Assembly (NCBI RefSeq): GCF_014203755.1
Contig: NZ_JACHJS010000001.1
Coordinates: forward strand, 620,001-684,000
DNA from: Saccharothrix violaceirubra
Lineage (GTDB): Bacteria > Actinomycetota > Actinomycetes > Mycobacteriales > Pseudonocardiaceae
DNA length: 64,000 nucleotides
Direction: 5' to 3'
Position 1 is the first letter of the stretch. Each line of letters opens with the position of its first letter. The translations under genes were made by a program, and so were the position numbers. Shown in pieces: positions 35,516 through 45,256 of the stretch. Below the pieces are notes generated by a model. The model did no database searches, was not told the DNA's origin, and saw only the letters and a list, made by a program, of their open reading frames with translations.

Positions 35516-35531
35516 GTGAACGTCCGTTAAC
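35516..35531. promoter_or_regulatory. predicted TetR operator, copy 1
   Basis: Read on the minus strand: GTTAACGGACGTTCAC, an imperfect inverted repeat. It fits GTTAACnnnnGYTMAC, shared with two sites at 36526-36541 and 36552-36567. It lies 32 bp upstream of the TetR gene start. Confidence 0.6.
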
Positions 35532-35677
35532 GCATCCGTGGACAGGTGCTCGTCAACCGCCGAGACGCACTCCTCGTTAACTCTTGACCAAGGGGTGCCG
35601 ATCACCTCGTACCTGCTGGTAACTCTGAGAACGCACTCCGCATCACACCCTGCGAAATCCCTGGACGGGAGAGTCCG

Positions 35678-36469
35678 ATGCGTCCGATCCGCACCCTGGC
35701 CACCCTGGTCGCCGCCGCCGCGGTGGCCGTCCTCACCGCGTTACCCGCCCAAGCCGCCGCGGCCGAGAACTACGTCGCGCTCGGCGACTCCTACTCGGCC
35801 GGCACGGGCACCGGCTCGTACTACGGCGACAGCGGGAGCTGTAAGCGTGGCCAGTACGCGTACCCCGCGCTCTGGGCCGCCACGCACGCGCCCGCGAGCT
35901 TCAAGTTCGTGGCCTGTTCCGGGGCCAAGACCTCCGACGTGCTCAACAACCAGATCGGCGCGCTGTCCGCGACGACGTCGCTGGTCACCGTCTCCGTCGG
36001 CGGCAACGACGCCGGTTTCGTCGACGTGATCACCACGTGCACGCTGGGCTCCGACGCGACCTGCGTCAACCGGGTCAACCAGGCCAAGAACTACACCAAC
36101 AACACCCTGCCCGGCCTGCTCGACAACGTGTACGCCCAGATCCGCAACCGTGCCCCGTCCGCCCGCGTGGTCGTGCTCGGCTACCCGCGCATGTACCAGG
36201 TGCCGGGCTCGTGCTCGGTCGGCCTGAGCGACACGAAGCGCGCCGCGATCAACTCGGCGGCCGACACCCTGCACACCGTCGTGTCCGGTCGGGCGGCGGC
36301 GCGTTCGTTCACCTACCGCGACCTGCGGGGCTCGTTCTCGGGACACGAGATCTGCTCGTCCGCGTGGTGGCTCAACAGTCTGTCGTGGCCGGTCGAGGAG
36401 TCGTACCACCCGAACCGCGACGGTCAGCGGCTTGGCTACCTGGCACAGCTCAACGCCGTCACGGGCTGA
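35678..36469 (+). CDS. secreted SGNH/GDSL esterase-lipase
   Basis: A 263-residue secreted hydrolase related to Streptomyces SGNH lipases. The signal peptide ends near QAAAAENY (about residue 27). Block I is YVALGDSYSAGTGTG (catalytic Ser), block III VSVGGNDAGF, block V SYHPNRDGQ (catalytic His). Six cysteines fit the three disulfides of extracellular family members. It should release fatty acids from external lipids. The start follows GGACGGGAGAG. A half-site GTTAAC at 35577 hints at shared TetR control. Confidence 0.9.
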   Translation: MRPIRTLATLVAAAAVAVLTALPAQAAAAENYVALGDSYSAGTGTGSYYGDSGSCKRGQYAYPALWAATHAPASFKFVACSGAKTSDVLNNQIGALSATTSLVTVSVGGNDAGFVDVITTCTLGSDATCVNRVNQAKNYTNNTLPGLLDNVYAQIRNRAPSARVVVLGYPRMYQVPGSCSVGLSDTKRAAINSAADTLHTVVSGRAAARSFTYRDLRGSFSGHEICSSAWWLNSLSWPVEESYHPNRDGQRLGYLAQLNAVTG

Positions 36470-36483
36470 CACCGCACGCCACG

Positions 36484-36509
36484 AAGGGGGTCGCCTCGGT
36501 GACCCCCTT
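36484..36509 (+). terminator. intrinsic terminator of the SGNH lipase gene
   Basis: A nine-bp stem AAGGGGGTC/GACCCCCTT (36484-36492 with 36501-36509), loop of eight, ending in TTT, 15 bp past the lipase stop. Confidence 0.75.
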
Positions 36510-36525
36510 TACGGTGGACGCGGCC

Positions 36526-36567
36526 GTTAACAAGCGCTAACCTGGGGCCGGGTTAACGTCTGCTAAC
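36526..36567. promoter_or_regulatory. paired TetR operators before the carboxylase operon
   Basis: GTTAACAAGCGCTAAC (36526-36541) and GTTAACGTCTGCTAAC (36552-36567), centres 26 bp apart, just upstream of ATG 36579. They match the single site in front of the TetR gene at 35516-35531. Confidence 0.7.
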
Positions 36568-36578
36568 GCGAGGAGCCC

Positions 36579-38180
36579 ATGGACGCCCCCGTCCTGCGCA
36601 GCGTCGCCGACAAGTCGAGCGACGCGTTCCGCCGCAACACCGAGGACCACACCGCGCTCGTCGACGACCTGCGCGAGAAGCTCGCCGCGGCGTCCCGGGG
36701 CGGCCCCGAGAAGGCCCGGACCCGGCACGTCGACCGGGGCAAACTGCTGCCCCGCGACCGCGTCGACACGCTGCTCGACCCCGGTTCGCCGTTCCTGGAA
36801 CTCTCGCCGCTGGCCGCCGACGGCCTGTACGGCGGCGAGGCGCCCGCCGCGGGCGTGATCACCGGCGTCGGCCGGGTGTCCGGGCGCGAGGTCGTCGTCG
36901 TCGCCAACGACGCCACGGTCAAGGGCGGCACCTACTACCCGATGACCGTGAAGAAGCACCTCCGCGCGCAGGAAGTGGCCCTCCACAACCACCTGCCGTG
37001 CGTCTACCTGGTGGACTCCGGCGGCGCGTTCCTGCCCCGCCAGGACGAGGTCTTTCCCGACCGCGACCACTTCGGCCGGATCTTCTTCAACCAGGCCACG
37101 ATGTCCGCGCGGGGCATCCCGCAGATCGCCGCCGTGCTCGGCTCGTGCACCGCCGGCGGCGCGTACGTGCCCGCCATGAGCGACGAGGCGGTCATCGTCC
37201 GGAACCAGGGCACGATCTTCCTCGGCGGTCCGCCGCTGGTGAAGGCCGCGACCGGCGAGGTCGTCACGGCCGAGGAACTCGGCGGCGGCGACCTGCACTC
37301 GCGCACGTCCGGCGTGACCGACCACCTGGCCGACGACGACGCGCACGCGTTGCGGATCGTGCGGTCGATCGTGAGCACGCTGGGTCCGCGCGGCCCTCGA
37401 CCGTGGCAGGTCGAACCGTCCGTCGAACCGGTGGTCGACCCCGGCGAGTTGTACGGCGTCGTACCTACGGACAGCCGAACCCCTTACGACGTCCGCGAGG
37501 TCATCGCCCGCGTGGTCGACGGAAGCCGGTTCCACGAGTTCAAGAAAGACTACGGACACACGCTCGTAACCGGGTTCGCGCGCATCCACGGCCACCCGGT
37601 CGGGATCGTGGCCAACAACGGGGTCCTGTTCGGCGAGTCGGCGTTGAAGGGCGCGCACTTCATCCAGTTGTGCGACCAGCGCGGCGTGCCGCTGGTGTTC
37701 CTCCAGAACATCAGCGGGTTCATGGTCGGCCGCGAGTACGAGGCGGGCGGCATCGCCAAGCACGGCGCCAAGATGGTCACCGCTGTGGCGTGCGCGCGCG
37801 TACCCAAGTTCACCGTCGTGATCGGTGGCTCGTTCGGCGCGGGCAACTACTCGATGTGCGGCCGGGCCTACTCGCCCCGGTTCCTGTGGATGTGGCCCAA
37901 CGCGCGCATCTCCGTGATGGGCGGTGAGCAGGCGGCGTCCGTGCTCGCGACCGTGCGGCGCGACCAGCTCGACTCCTGGTCCGAGGAGGACGAGGAGGCG
38001 TTCAAGGCGCCGATCCGGCGGCAGTACGAGGACCAGGGCAACCCGTACTACTCCACCGCGCGGCTGTGGGACGACGGCGTGATCGACCCGCGCGACACCC
38101 GCACCGTGCTCGGCCTGGCGTTGTCGGTGTCGGCGAACGCCCCGATCGAGCCGGTCTCCTACGGCGTCTTCCGGATGTGA
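36579..38180 (+). CDS. methylcrotonyl-CoA carboxylase beta subunit
   Basis: A 533-residue biotin-dependent carboxyltransferase. The run [20 protein letters not shown] followed by [18 protein letters not shown], and [20 protein letters not shown], are hallmarks of methylcrotonyl-CoA (or geranyl-CoA) carboxylase beta chains rather than acetyl/propionyl-CoA enzymes. It transfers CO2 from carboxybiotin to 3-methylcrotonyl-CoA in leucine breakdown. The ATG is preceded by GAGGAG. It overlaps the alpha-subunit gene as TGATG. Two operators precede it. Confidence 0.9.
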   Translation: MDAPVLRSVADKSSDAFRRNTEDHTALVDDLREKLAAASRGGPEKARTRHVDRGKLLPRDRVDTLLDPGSPFLELSPLAADGLYGGEAPAAGVITGVGRVSGREVVVVANDATVKGGTYYPMTVKKHLRAQEVALHNHLPCVYLVDSGGAFLPRQDEVFPDRDHFGRIFFNQATMSARGIPQIAAVLGSCTAGGAYVPAMSDEAVIVRNQGTIFLGGPPLVKAATGEVVTAEELGGGDLHSRTSGVTDHLADDDAHALRIVRSIVSTLGPRGPRPWQVEPSVEPVVDPGELYGVVPTDSRTPYDVREVIARVVDGSRFHEFKKDYGHTLVTGFARIHGHPVGIVANNGVLFGESALKGAHFIQLCDQRGVPLVFLQNISGFMVGREYEAGGIAKHGAKMVTAVACARVPKFTVVIGGSFGAGNYSMCGRAYSPRFLWMWPNARISVMGGEQAASVLATVRRDQLDSWSEEDEEAFKAPIRRQYEDQGNPYYSTARLWDDGVIDPRDTRTVLGLALSVSANAPIEPVSYGVFRM

Positions 38181-40096
38181 TGACGATGTTCGACAGCGTC
38201 CTGGTCGCCAACCGAGGCGAGATCGCGGTGCGCGTGATCCGCGCGTTGCGTGGCCTGGGCATCCGGTCCGTCGCCGTGTACAGCGACGCGGACGCCGATG
38301 CCCTGCACGTGCGCTCGGCCGACGTGGCGGTGCGGCTCGGCCCGGCCGCCGCGCGGGAGAGCTACCTGTCGATCGAGAAGGTCGTGGACGCGGCGTTGTC
38401 CACGGGTGCGCAGGCCGTGCACCCCGGGTACGGGTTCCTCGCGGAGAACGCGGACTTCGCCCGTGCCTGCGAGAAAGCGGGCCTGGTGTTCATCGGCCCG
38501 TCGCCCGAGGCCATCGAGGCGATGGGCGACAAGATCCGGGCCAAGCTCACGGTGTCCGCCGCCGGCGTGCCGGTCGTGCCTGGCCGGACCCGGGCGGGCA
38601 TGACCGACGACGACCTGGTCGACGCCGCCCTGGAGATCGGCTTCCCGGTGCTGCTCAAGCCGTCCGCCGGCGGCGGGGGCAAGGGCATGCGGCTGGTGCA
38701 CCGGGTCGAGGACCTGCGTGACGCGATCGAGTCGGCGCGGCGCGAGGCGTCCGGGTCGTTCGGCGACGACACGTTGCTCATCGAGCGGTTCATCACCAAC
38801 CCCCGGCACATCGAGATCCAGGTGCTGGCCGACGCGCACGGCGGCGCGGTGCACCTGGGCGAGCGGGAGTGCAGCCTCCAGCGCCGGCACCAGAAGATCA
38901 TCGAGGAGGCGCCGTCGCCGCTCCTGGACGCCGCCACCCGCTCGGCGATGGGCGAAGCAGCGGTGTCCGCCGCGAAATCCGTCGGCTACCGGGGTGCGGG
39001 CACGGTCGAGTTCATCGTCGACGGCACCACGGGCGACTACTTCTTCATGGAGATGAACACCCGGCTCCAGGTCGAGCACCCGGTGACCGAGCTGGTCACG
39101 GGCGTGGACCTGGTCGAGTGGCAGCTCCGGGTGGCGGCCGGGGCGCGGCTGGACCTCCCGGCGCTCACGTTGACCGGCCACGCGGTCGAGGCCCGGGTCT
39201 ACGCGGAGGACCCGGCGCGGGGGTTCCTGCCCACGGGTGGGACCGTGCTGGCCCTGCACGAGCCCGCGGACGTGCGGGTCGACTCGGCGTTGACCGTCGG
39301 ACTGACGGTCGGGAGTTCCTACGACCCGATGCTCGCGAAGGTGATCGCCCACGGTGCCACGCGTGCGGAGGCGTTGCGGCGCTTGGATTCCGCGCTGGCG
39401 CGCATGGTTGTGCTGGGCGTGACTACGAACATCCCGTTCCTGCGCGCCCTACTGTCCGATGAGGACGTCCGGTCCGGTGCGCTGGACACCGGGTTGGTCG
39501 AGCGCAAGCTGGATTCGTTGGTGACGTCGTCGCTGCCGCCGGAGGTGCTCGCCGCCGCGGCTTTGGAGCGCCGGTTGGCCCTGGGCGGTCCGGACCCGTG
39601 GGATCGGCCGTCGGGATGGCGGGTCGGCGACCACGCCTGGGCGACCTGGCGGTTCGACGGGGTCGACGTGCGCGTGCGCGGTGACGAGGTCGCCGTCGGC
39701 TCGGAAACGTATTCGTACAGTGCCTTCTGGCGTGACGGGTCCCTTGTCGTGGGCACGAGTTCGTACGCCGCGGTGCGCGACGGGCGGACGCTGTGGCTCG
39801 GCCGGGACGGGCACACCTGGGCACTGACCGAGGACGAGAGCACTTCCGCGGGTGCGTCGTCCACCGGCGTCGGCGGCCCGGTGACGAGTCCGATGCCCGG
39901 CACCGTGCTGGTTGTGCGTGCCTCGCGCGACGACGTGGTCGAAGCCGGCCAGGCCCTGTTCGTGGTCGAGGCGATGAAGATGGAGCACACCGTCACCGCA
40001 CCGGTCGACGGTGTGCTCACCGAGGTCAACGTCCAGGCAGGCCAACAGGTCGCGCTGGACGAGGTACTTGCCGTCGTGGTCCCCCACCAGGAGTGA
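38180..40096 (+). CDS. methylcrotonyl-CoA carboxylase alpha subunit (biotin carboxylase + BCCP)
   Basis: A 638-residue fusion of biotin carboxylase and biotin carrier domains. It shows [20 protein letters not shown], the ATP-grasp glycine loop [11 protein letters not shown] (about 158-168), [36 protein letters not shown], and at the C-terminus EAMKMEHTV with the biotinylated lysine near residue 600. With the beta chain it carboxylates 3-methylcrotonyl-CoA. The start ATG shares a base with the preceding stop, giving strict coupling. Confidence 0.92.
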   Translation: MTMFDSVLVANRGEIAVRVIRALRGLGIRSVAVYSDADADALHVRSADVAVRLGPAAARESYLSIEKVVDAALSTGAQAVHPGYGFLAENADFARACEKAGLVFIGPSPEAIEAMGDKIRAKLTVSAAGVPVVPGRTRAGMTDDDLVDAALEIGFPVLLKPSAGGGGKGMRLVHRVEDLRDAIESARREASGSFGDDTLLIERFITNPRHIEIQVLADAHGGAVHLGERECSLQRRHQKIIEEAPSPLLDAATRSAMGEAAVSAAKSVGYRGAGTVEFIVDGTTGDYFFMEMNTRLQVEHPVTELVTGVDLVEWQLRVAAGARLDLPALTLTGHAVEARVYAEDPARGFLPTGGTVLALHEPADVRVDSALTVGLTVGSSYDPMLAKVIAHGATRAEALRRLDSALARMVVLGVTTNIPFLRALLSDEDVRSGALDTGLVERKLDSLVTSSLPPEVLAAAALERRLALGGPDPWDRPSGWRVGDHAWATWRFDGVDVRVRGDEVAVGSETYSYSAFWRDGSLVVGTSSYAAVRDGRTLWLGRDGHTWALTEDESTSAGASSTGVGGPVTSPMPGTVLVVRASRDDVVEAGQALFVVEAMKMEHTVTAPVDGVLTEVNVQAGQQVALDEVLAVVVPHQE

Positions 40097-40099
40097 GCG

Positions 40100-41251
40100 A
40101 TGTTGGACTTCCGCCTTGACGAGGAGTACGAGGCCCTGCGCAAGACCGTCGAGGAGTTCGCGCGCGAGGAGGTCGCGCCGGTCATCGGCGGGTTCTACGA
40201 GCGCGAGGAGTTCCCGTACGAGATCGTGGCGAAGATGGGCCGGATGGGCTTGTTCGGCCTGCCGTTCCCGGAGGAGTACGGGGGCATGGGCGGGGACTAC
40301 TTCGCCCTGTGCCTGGTGCTGGAGGAGTTGGCACGCGTCGACTCGTCTGTGGCGATCACGCTGGAGGCCGGGGTCTCCCTGGGCGCGATGCCCCTGTACC
40401 GGTTCGGGTCGGCCGCGCAGAAGGACGAGTGGCTGCCGAAGCTGGTGGCGGGTGAAAGCCTGGGAGCCTTCGGTCTGACCGAGCCGGGCGGGGGGTCGGA
40501 CGCGGGTGCCCTGACCACGTCGGCGCGGATCGACGGCGACTCGTGGGTGTTGAACGGCACGAAGGCGTTCATCACGAACTCGGGCACGGACATCACGGGC
40601 CTGGTGACGGTCGCCGCGGTCACGGGTCGGCGCGACAACGGGAAGCCCGAGATCTCGGCCATCCTGGTACCGGCCGGGACCGAGGGCTTCTCGGTGTCCC
40701 GCAAGTACTCCAAGGTGGGGTGGAACGCGTCGGACACCCGCGAACTGTCCTTTCAGGATTGTCGAGTCCCACTGGAGAACCTGGTGGGGGAACGGGGACG
40801 GGGCTACGCCCAGTTCCTCCAGACGCTGGACGAGGGCCGGGTGGCCATCGCCGCCCTGTCGGTGGGCCTGGCCCAGGGCTGCGTCGACGAGTGCTTGAAG
40901 TACGTCCACGAACGCGAGGCCTTCGGCCACAAGATCGGCTCCTACCAGGCGATCCAGTTCAAGATCGCGGACATGGAGGCCCGAACCCACGTCGCCAGGC
41001 TGGCGTACTACCAGGCGGCGTCGAAGATGCTCCGCGGCGAACCGTTCAAGCGGGAGGCGGCGATCGCCAAGCTGGTGTCGTCGGAGACGGCCATGGACAA
41101 CGCCCGCGAGGCCACCCAGATCTTCGGCGGCTACGGGTTCATGAACGAGTACCCGGTGGGCAGGTTCTACCGCGACGCCAAGATCCTGGAGATCGGCGAG
41201 GGCACCAGCGAGGTCCAACGCATCCTGATCGCCCGCGACCTGGGCCTCTAG
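40100..41251 (+). CDS. acyl-CoA dehydrogenase
   Basis: A 383-residue FAD-dependent acyl-CoA dehydrogenase: FGLTEPGGGSDAGAL, WVLNGTKAFITNSG, YHEREAFGHKIGSYQAIQF-type helix, IFGGYGFMNEYPVGRFYRDAK and LEIGEGTSEVQRILIA. The glutamate in GEGTSE (about residue 366) is at the catalytic base position of short/medium-chain enzymes, whereas isovaleryl-CoA dehydrogenases have a small residue there; so the substrate may be a straight or branched short acyl-CoA other than isovaleryl. It lies three bases after the carboxylase alpha gene in the same operon. Confidence 0.9.
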   Translation: MLDFRLDEEYEALRKTVEEFAREEVAPVIGGFYEREEFPYEIVAKMGRMGLFGLPFPEEYGGMGGDYFALCLVLEELARVDSSVAITLEAGVSLGAMPLYRFGSAAQKDEWLPKLVAGESLGAFGLTEPGGGSDAGALTTSARIDGDSWVLNGTKAFITNSGTDITGLVTVAAVTGRRDNGKPEISAILVPAGTEGFSVSRKYSKVGWNASDTRELSFQDCRVPLENLVGERGRGYAQFLQTLDEGRVAIAALSVGLAQGCVDECLKYVHEREAFGHKIGSYQAIQFKIADMEARTHVARLAYYQAASKMLRGEPFKREAAIAKLVSSETAMDNAREATQIFGGYGFMNEYPVGRFYRDAKILEIGEGTSEVQRILIARDLGL

Positions 41252-42238
41252 GACAACAGGACCGCACAACGAGGCCCGGGACGGCAAGGCCCGGCACCTA
41301 CCATCCGAGATGGCCGGAATGGCCAGGTCCACAGCCCCCAGCCCCCGGACACACCAGGTACAGGTGCCTCACAGACCCACCCCGGGTCCCGTAGCAGGCG
41401 GCACGGCCGTGGCCACTCAACCGGCCGTGCCGCCTCCACCCAACCCAGACCCGCCCCTATCCACTACCACCTCCGACCGTTCCCGTTACCGCCGCAGCAA
41501 CTCCACGCAGCCACCACTCCACCCCGACGGCCGCCGCACTCAGACAAGCCGCCACAGAGGCAGCGCCGCAGCCCTCAGTGGCCTCCGGCGACTTCTGCCT
41601 ACTCTCACCGCCGCGTCGTGCCACCGCTGCCCGCAGTCGCGTGGCACAGCACAGCCGCCCGGCAAAGCAGCCCGACGAGCCACCCACATCCGCCCGCGAC
41701 GGCTATTGCCGCTGCACCATGCCACCACCGGCATCCGCTGCCGCCACAACCGCTGCCGCTGCCGCCACAACCGCTGCCGCTGCCGCTGCCGCCACAACCG
41801 CTGCCGCTGCCGCCACAACGCTGCCGCTGTGGTCGCGGCACTGCCGTCACAGCGACGCCTTACTCGTGGCCGCGCCACCACGGCCGAGCATCCTGCCTGC
41901 CTACGGACAGGCCCGCACCGAGCCGTACCCCGCAACATCTCGGTGTCCTCGGTGGTCACTGCCACAAGCGGCCCACCAACCAGCCGTCACCGCCTCCTCT
42001 CGGGCACCTCAACCGCCACCACGGCCTGACCCTCCCGCCGCACGGTCGGCACCTGGTCTGCGGACCACCGGCCCGAGCATCAGCCCGCCCACAGCCCCGC
42101 GACGCTCGCGGCCTTTCACCCCATGGGCGCCACATCACTCGACACAGCGCTCCCCACAGGCTCGACTCACGAGCACCACGACCCTCAAACCCGTTCGCTC
42201 ACAACCAAAAGCTCCCCCTCCAGTCCCTGTGACAGTGC
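41252..42238. other. long C-rich non-coding stretch
   Basis: Nearly 1 kb between two convergent genes. The plus strand is strikingly C-rich and G-poor (long CCACC/CCGCC runs). Several long open frames overlap here in different frames, but their third-codon GC bias does not match real genes in the window and their products are simple-sequence (Pro/Arg/His/Thr). I see no gene, only the tandem repeat at 41740-41828. Confidence 0.6.
41740..41828. repeat. 21-bp minisatellite
   Basis: Four copies of GCCGCCACAACCGCT (41740, 41761, 41788, 41809; the last lacks one C), each followed by one or two GCCGCT hexamers. On the minus strand the array reads as a Cys-Gly-Ser repeat (CGGSGSG), in other frames as HNRCRCR or PPQPLPL. 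Confidence 0.9.
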
Positions 42239-43825
42239 TCAGGACAACACCGGACATCCCCGCTCGACGATCGCCGCGAAGTCCACCCCGCGCGGCAACG
42301 TGCCGAACGCCACGCCACCCTCACCACCGAGCCGCGACGCGCAGAACGCGTCCGCCACCGCCGGATGCCCATACCGGAGCAGCAAGGAACCCTGGAGCAG
42401 CAATGCCATCCGTTCCACCAGCACCCGTGCCCGCAGCTCGAGGTCATCCCGGTCGGACAGCGCGACCTTCACGGCGTCCGCCGCCGCGTCGAACCGCCGA
42501 TCACCGCCCCGCCCCGCGTCGACCTCGGCCAGGAACTCGTCCACCGCCTCCGGCTCGCGCGCCATCGCCCGCAACGCGTCCAACGCCGCGACGTTGCCCG
42601 AGCCTTCCCAGATCGACATCAGCGGCGACTCCCGGAACAGCCGAGGCAGCCCCGAGTCCTCCACGTACCCGTTGCCGCCCAGGCATTCCAATGCCTCCGC
42701 CGCGTGCGCCGGTCCCCGCTTGCACACCCAGTACTTCGTCACCGCCAATCCCAGCCGACTCCGCGTACCGGCCAACCACAACGCCACCGTCGTCGCGGCC
42801 TCGGACTCGACGGCCAGGTCCGCGAGCACGTTGCGCATCGCGGGCTGGTCGACCAACGCCCGGCCGAAGGCCTTTCGGTGCACGGCGTGGTGCGTCGCCT
42901 GGACGAGGCCGGACCGCATGCCGGCCGCCGTGCCGAGCACGCAATCCAGACGGGTCGCGTTGACCATCTCGATGACGGTCCGCACGCCCCGACCTTCCTC
43001 ACCGACCAGCAGACCGACCGCGCCGTCGTACTCCAGCTCGGCCGACGCGTTCGACCTGTTGCCCAGCTTGTCCTTCAGCCGTTGCAGGAACATCCGGTTG
43101 CGCGAGCCGTCCGGCAGCACCCGAGGCACGACGAAGCACGACAACCCACCCTGCGTGTAAGCCAACGCGAGGAACAGGTCCGACATCGGTGCCGACGTGA
43201 ACCACTTGTGCCCGGTCAGCACATGGTGGTCACCCGCCGGCACGGCCGATGTCGTGTTCGCGCGCACGTCCGAGCCGCCCTGCTTCTCGGTCATGGACAT
43301 GCCCGCGAGCAGCCCGCGCTTCGCCTCCGGCGCCCGCGTGCCGAAGTCGTACTCGCGCGCGGCGAGCAGCGGCTCGTAGCGACGTGCGAGTTCCGGTGAC
43401 GTCCGCAGCGCCGGAACGACCGCGTACGTCATCGAGACCGGACAACCATGCCCCGCCTCGGCCTGGCTCCACACGTAGAACTTCGCCGCCCGCGCCACGT
43501 GCGCACCTGGCCGCTCGTCACGCCACGGCGCGGCGTGCAAGCCGTGCCCGACCGCCGTGGCCATGAGTTCATGCCACGCCGGATGGAACTCGACTTCGTC
43601 GATGCGATGGCCGTACCGGTCATGCGTGTGCAGGACCGGCGGGTGGATATCCGCCTGCCGGGCCAGAAGTCGGGCGTGTGCGGAGCCCGCCTTCAAGCCG
43701 AGTTCGTGCAGCTCGGTTTCTGCCCATGCGGCATCACTTCGGCGTAACGCTTCCAGAAGCGCCGGATCGTCGGCCACGTCGTAGCCGTCCAGGGATGGGA
43801 CCTGGTTCGTCACCTCATGCGTCAT
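42239..43825 (-). CDS. AidB-like acyl-CoA dehydrogenase family protein
   Basis: A 528-residue flavoprotein resembling E. coli AidB, the alkylation-response protein. It shows GMSMTEKQGGSDVRANTT, the WFTSAPMSDLFLALA strand, RSNASAELEYDGA, ALECLGGNGYVEDSGLPRLFRESPLMSIWEGSGNV and a helical C-terminus. AidB proteins bind FAD and DNA and may detoxify alkylating agents; fatty-acid roles are also suggested for actinobacterial members. It is transcribed divergently from the 10-methyl fatty acid genes. No Shine-Dalgarno was seen; TAGTAC at 43835-43840 (minus) suggests a near-leaderless start. Confidence 0.88.
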   Translation of the reverse strand: MTHEVTNQVPSLDGYDVADDPALLEALRRSDAAWAETELHELGLKAGSAHARLLARQADIHPPVLHTHDRYGHRIDEVEFHPAWHELMATAVGHGLHAAPWRDERPGAHVARAAKFYVWSQAEAGHGCPVSMTYAVVPALRTSPELARRYEPLLAAREYDFGTRAPEAKRGLLAGMSMTEKQGGSDVRANTTSAVPAGDHHVLTGHKWFTSAPMSDLFLALAYTQGGLSCFVVPRVLPDGSRNRMFLQRLKDKLGNRSNASAELEYDGAVGLLVGEEGRGVRTVIEMVNATRLDCVLGTAAGMRSGLVQATHHAVHRKAFGRALVDQPAMRNVLADLAVESEAATTVALWLAGTRSRLGLAVTKYWVCKRGPAHAAEALECLGGNGYVEDSGLPRLFRESPLMSIWEGSGNVAALDALRAMAREPEAVDEFLAEVDAGRGGDRRFDAAADAVKVALSDRDDLELRARVLVERMALLLQGSLLLRYGHPAVADAFCASRLGGEGGVAFGTLPRGVDFAAIVERGCPVLS

Positions 43826-43838
43826 GGCGCCACGGTAC

Positions 43839-43850
43839 TACCGGTCGGTA
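43839..43850. promoter_or_regulatory. TetR-type operator candidate
   Basis: TACCGGTCGGTA (arms TACCG/CGGTA, two-base centre) overlaps the presumed promoter of the AidB-like gene and faces the fatty acid methylation genes. The sequence resembles ACCGACCGGT-type TetR sites. Confidence 0.5.
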
Positions 43851-43898
43851 ACATCGTTGCCTTATCGATTTGGACGTGCTGATCCTCTCTGCTCGGCT

Positions 43899-43904
43899 TA
43901 ACGT
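43899..43904 (+). promoter_or_regulatory. -10 box of a leaderless promoter
   Basis: TAACGT at -13 to -8 relative to GTG 43912; there is no ribosome binding site before this codon. Confidence 0.4.
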
Positions 43905-43911
43905 CGGACGG

Positions 43912-45243
43912 GTGGGCGATCACGAGCGGGCGGTGGCCGCGCTGTGCGGCCAGTACGCGGCGATTCCGACGGGTGCACCCGTCAGGCTCGCCAAGTCGAC
44001 GTCGAACCTGTTCCGGTTCCGCGCCGACCACTCCGGCGGACTCGACGTCGCGCGGTTCGACCGGGTCCTGTCCGTCGATCCCCGAACGAGGACCGCGCAG
44101 GTCCAGGGCATGACAAGGTACGAAGACCTGGTCGACGCGACCCTGGCACACGGGCTGATGCCACTGGTCGTGCCGCAGTTGAAGACGATCACGCTCGGTG
44201 GAGCGGTCGCCGGTCTTGGTATCGAATCAAGCTCCTTTCGCAACGGCCTGCCGCACGAGTCGGTGCGCTCGCTGGAGGTCCTGACGGGCAGTGGTGAGGT
44301 GGTGGTCGTCGGTCCGGAGGACGACCTGTTCCGCGGATTCCCGAACTCCTATGGCACCCTGGGCTACGCGCTGCGAGTGGAGCTCGAGTTGGAACCGGTT
44401 CACCGGTTCGTCCGGTTGACACACCTCCCGTTCGGTGATGCGTGGTCGTGTACCGACGCGCTCAAAGCGATCTGTGACGAGCAGTCGTTCGAAGGCACAC
44501 GCGTCGACTTCATCGACGGCGTGGTCTTCTCGGGCCAGGAGCATTACCTGACCCTTGGGACATGGATGGACGAAGCCCCGTGGACGTCCGACTACACCGG
44601 CAACGCGGTCTACTACCGGTCCATCCAGAGACGGCGGACCGACTACCTCACCGCACGCGACTACCTGTGGCGTTGGGACACCGACTGGTTCTGGTGTTCG
44701 CGAGCGTTCGGCGTGCAGCACCCGGTCGTGCGGCGACTGGTGCCGAAGCGGTACCTGCGTTCCGATGTCTACCGGAGGCTCGTGGCCCTCGACCGTCGGA
44801 CCGGGTTCAGTTCGCGTGTGAGCCGCGTGACGCGTGAACCCGTGATCCAGGACGTCGAGATCCCGGTCGACAGAGTGCCGGAGTTCCTGGAGTTCTTCCA
44901 CCGAGAGGTGGGGATCGAGCCTGTCTGGTTGTGCCCCGTGAAGCTGCGCGACCCCGCCGGATGGCCGCTGTACCCGATGGACTCGAGGGTACTGTATGTC
45001 AACGTCGGATTCTGGTCCTCAGTGGACCTTCGATCGGATGAACTGATCGGCGACCGGAACCGGCTGATCGAGGCCGAGGTCGCCCGGCTGGGCGGGCACA
45101 AGTCGCTCTACTCCGACTCTTACTACACGCCCGAAGACTTCCACGAGAAGTACAACGGTGAGCACTACGACGACCTCAAGCGGCACTACGACCCGGACGG
45201 GCGTCTGCCCGGCCTGTACGCCAAATGCGTCCTCCGCGGCTGA
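43912..45243 (+). CDS. FAD-dependent 10-methylene fatty acyl reductase (BfaA/TmsA-like)
   Basis: A 443-residue oxidoreductase with a PCMH-type FAD domain: VRLAKSTSNLFRFRAD, then VVPQLKTITLGGAVAGLGIESSSFRNGLPHESV and FPNSYGTLGYALRVELELEPV. This group (related to DHCR24) is encoded beside a cyclopropane-synthase-like methyltransferase and reduces the 10-methylene group to 10-methyl in tuberculostearic acid synthesis. GTG 43912 is preferred by leaderless promoter spacing and conserved N-terminus; a TTG at 43870 would add 14 residues. It is 13 bases upstream of the methyltransferase. Confidence 0.82.
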   Translation: MGDHERAVAALCGQYAAIPTGAPVRLAKSTSNLFRFRADHSGGLDVARFDRVLSVDPRTRTAQVQGMTRYEDLVDATLAHGLMPLVVPQLKTITLGGAVAGLGIESSSFRNGLPHESVRSLEVLTGSGEVVVVGPEDDLFRGFPNSYGTLGYALRVELELEPVHRFVRLTHLPFGDAWSCTDALKAICDEQSFEGTRVDFIDGVVFSGQEHYLTLGTWMDEAPWTSDYTGNAVYYRSIQRRRTDYLTARDYLWRWDTDWFWCSRAFGVQHPVVRRLVPKRYLRSDVYRRLVALDRRTGFSSRVSRVTREPVIQDVEIPVDRVPEFLEFFHREVGIEPVWLCPVKLRDPAGWPLYPMDSRVLYVNVGFWSSVDLRSDELIGDRNRLIEAEVARLGGHKSLYSDSYYTPEDFHEKYNGEHYDDLKRHYDPDGRLPGLYAKCVLRG

Positions 45244-45256
45244 AGGGAGCCTCCTC

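Noticed and set aside
41605..41850. Minus-strand 81-codon frame with Cys-Gly-Gly-Ser repeats, considered as a peptide natural-product precursor.
   Set aside because: The repeat is explained by a 21-bp minisatellite that is open in every frame; no modifying enzymes are nearby and the start has no good ribosome binding site.
41578..42963. A 461-codon plus-strand frame across the C-rich region.
   Set aside because: Low-complexity Pro/Arg/Ser/Thr product, wrong codon-position bias, and its 3' half is antisense to the AidB-like gene.
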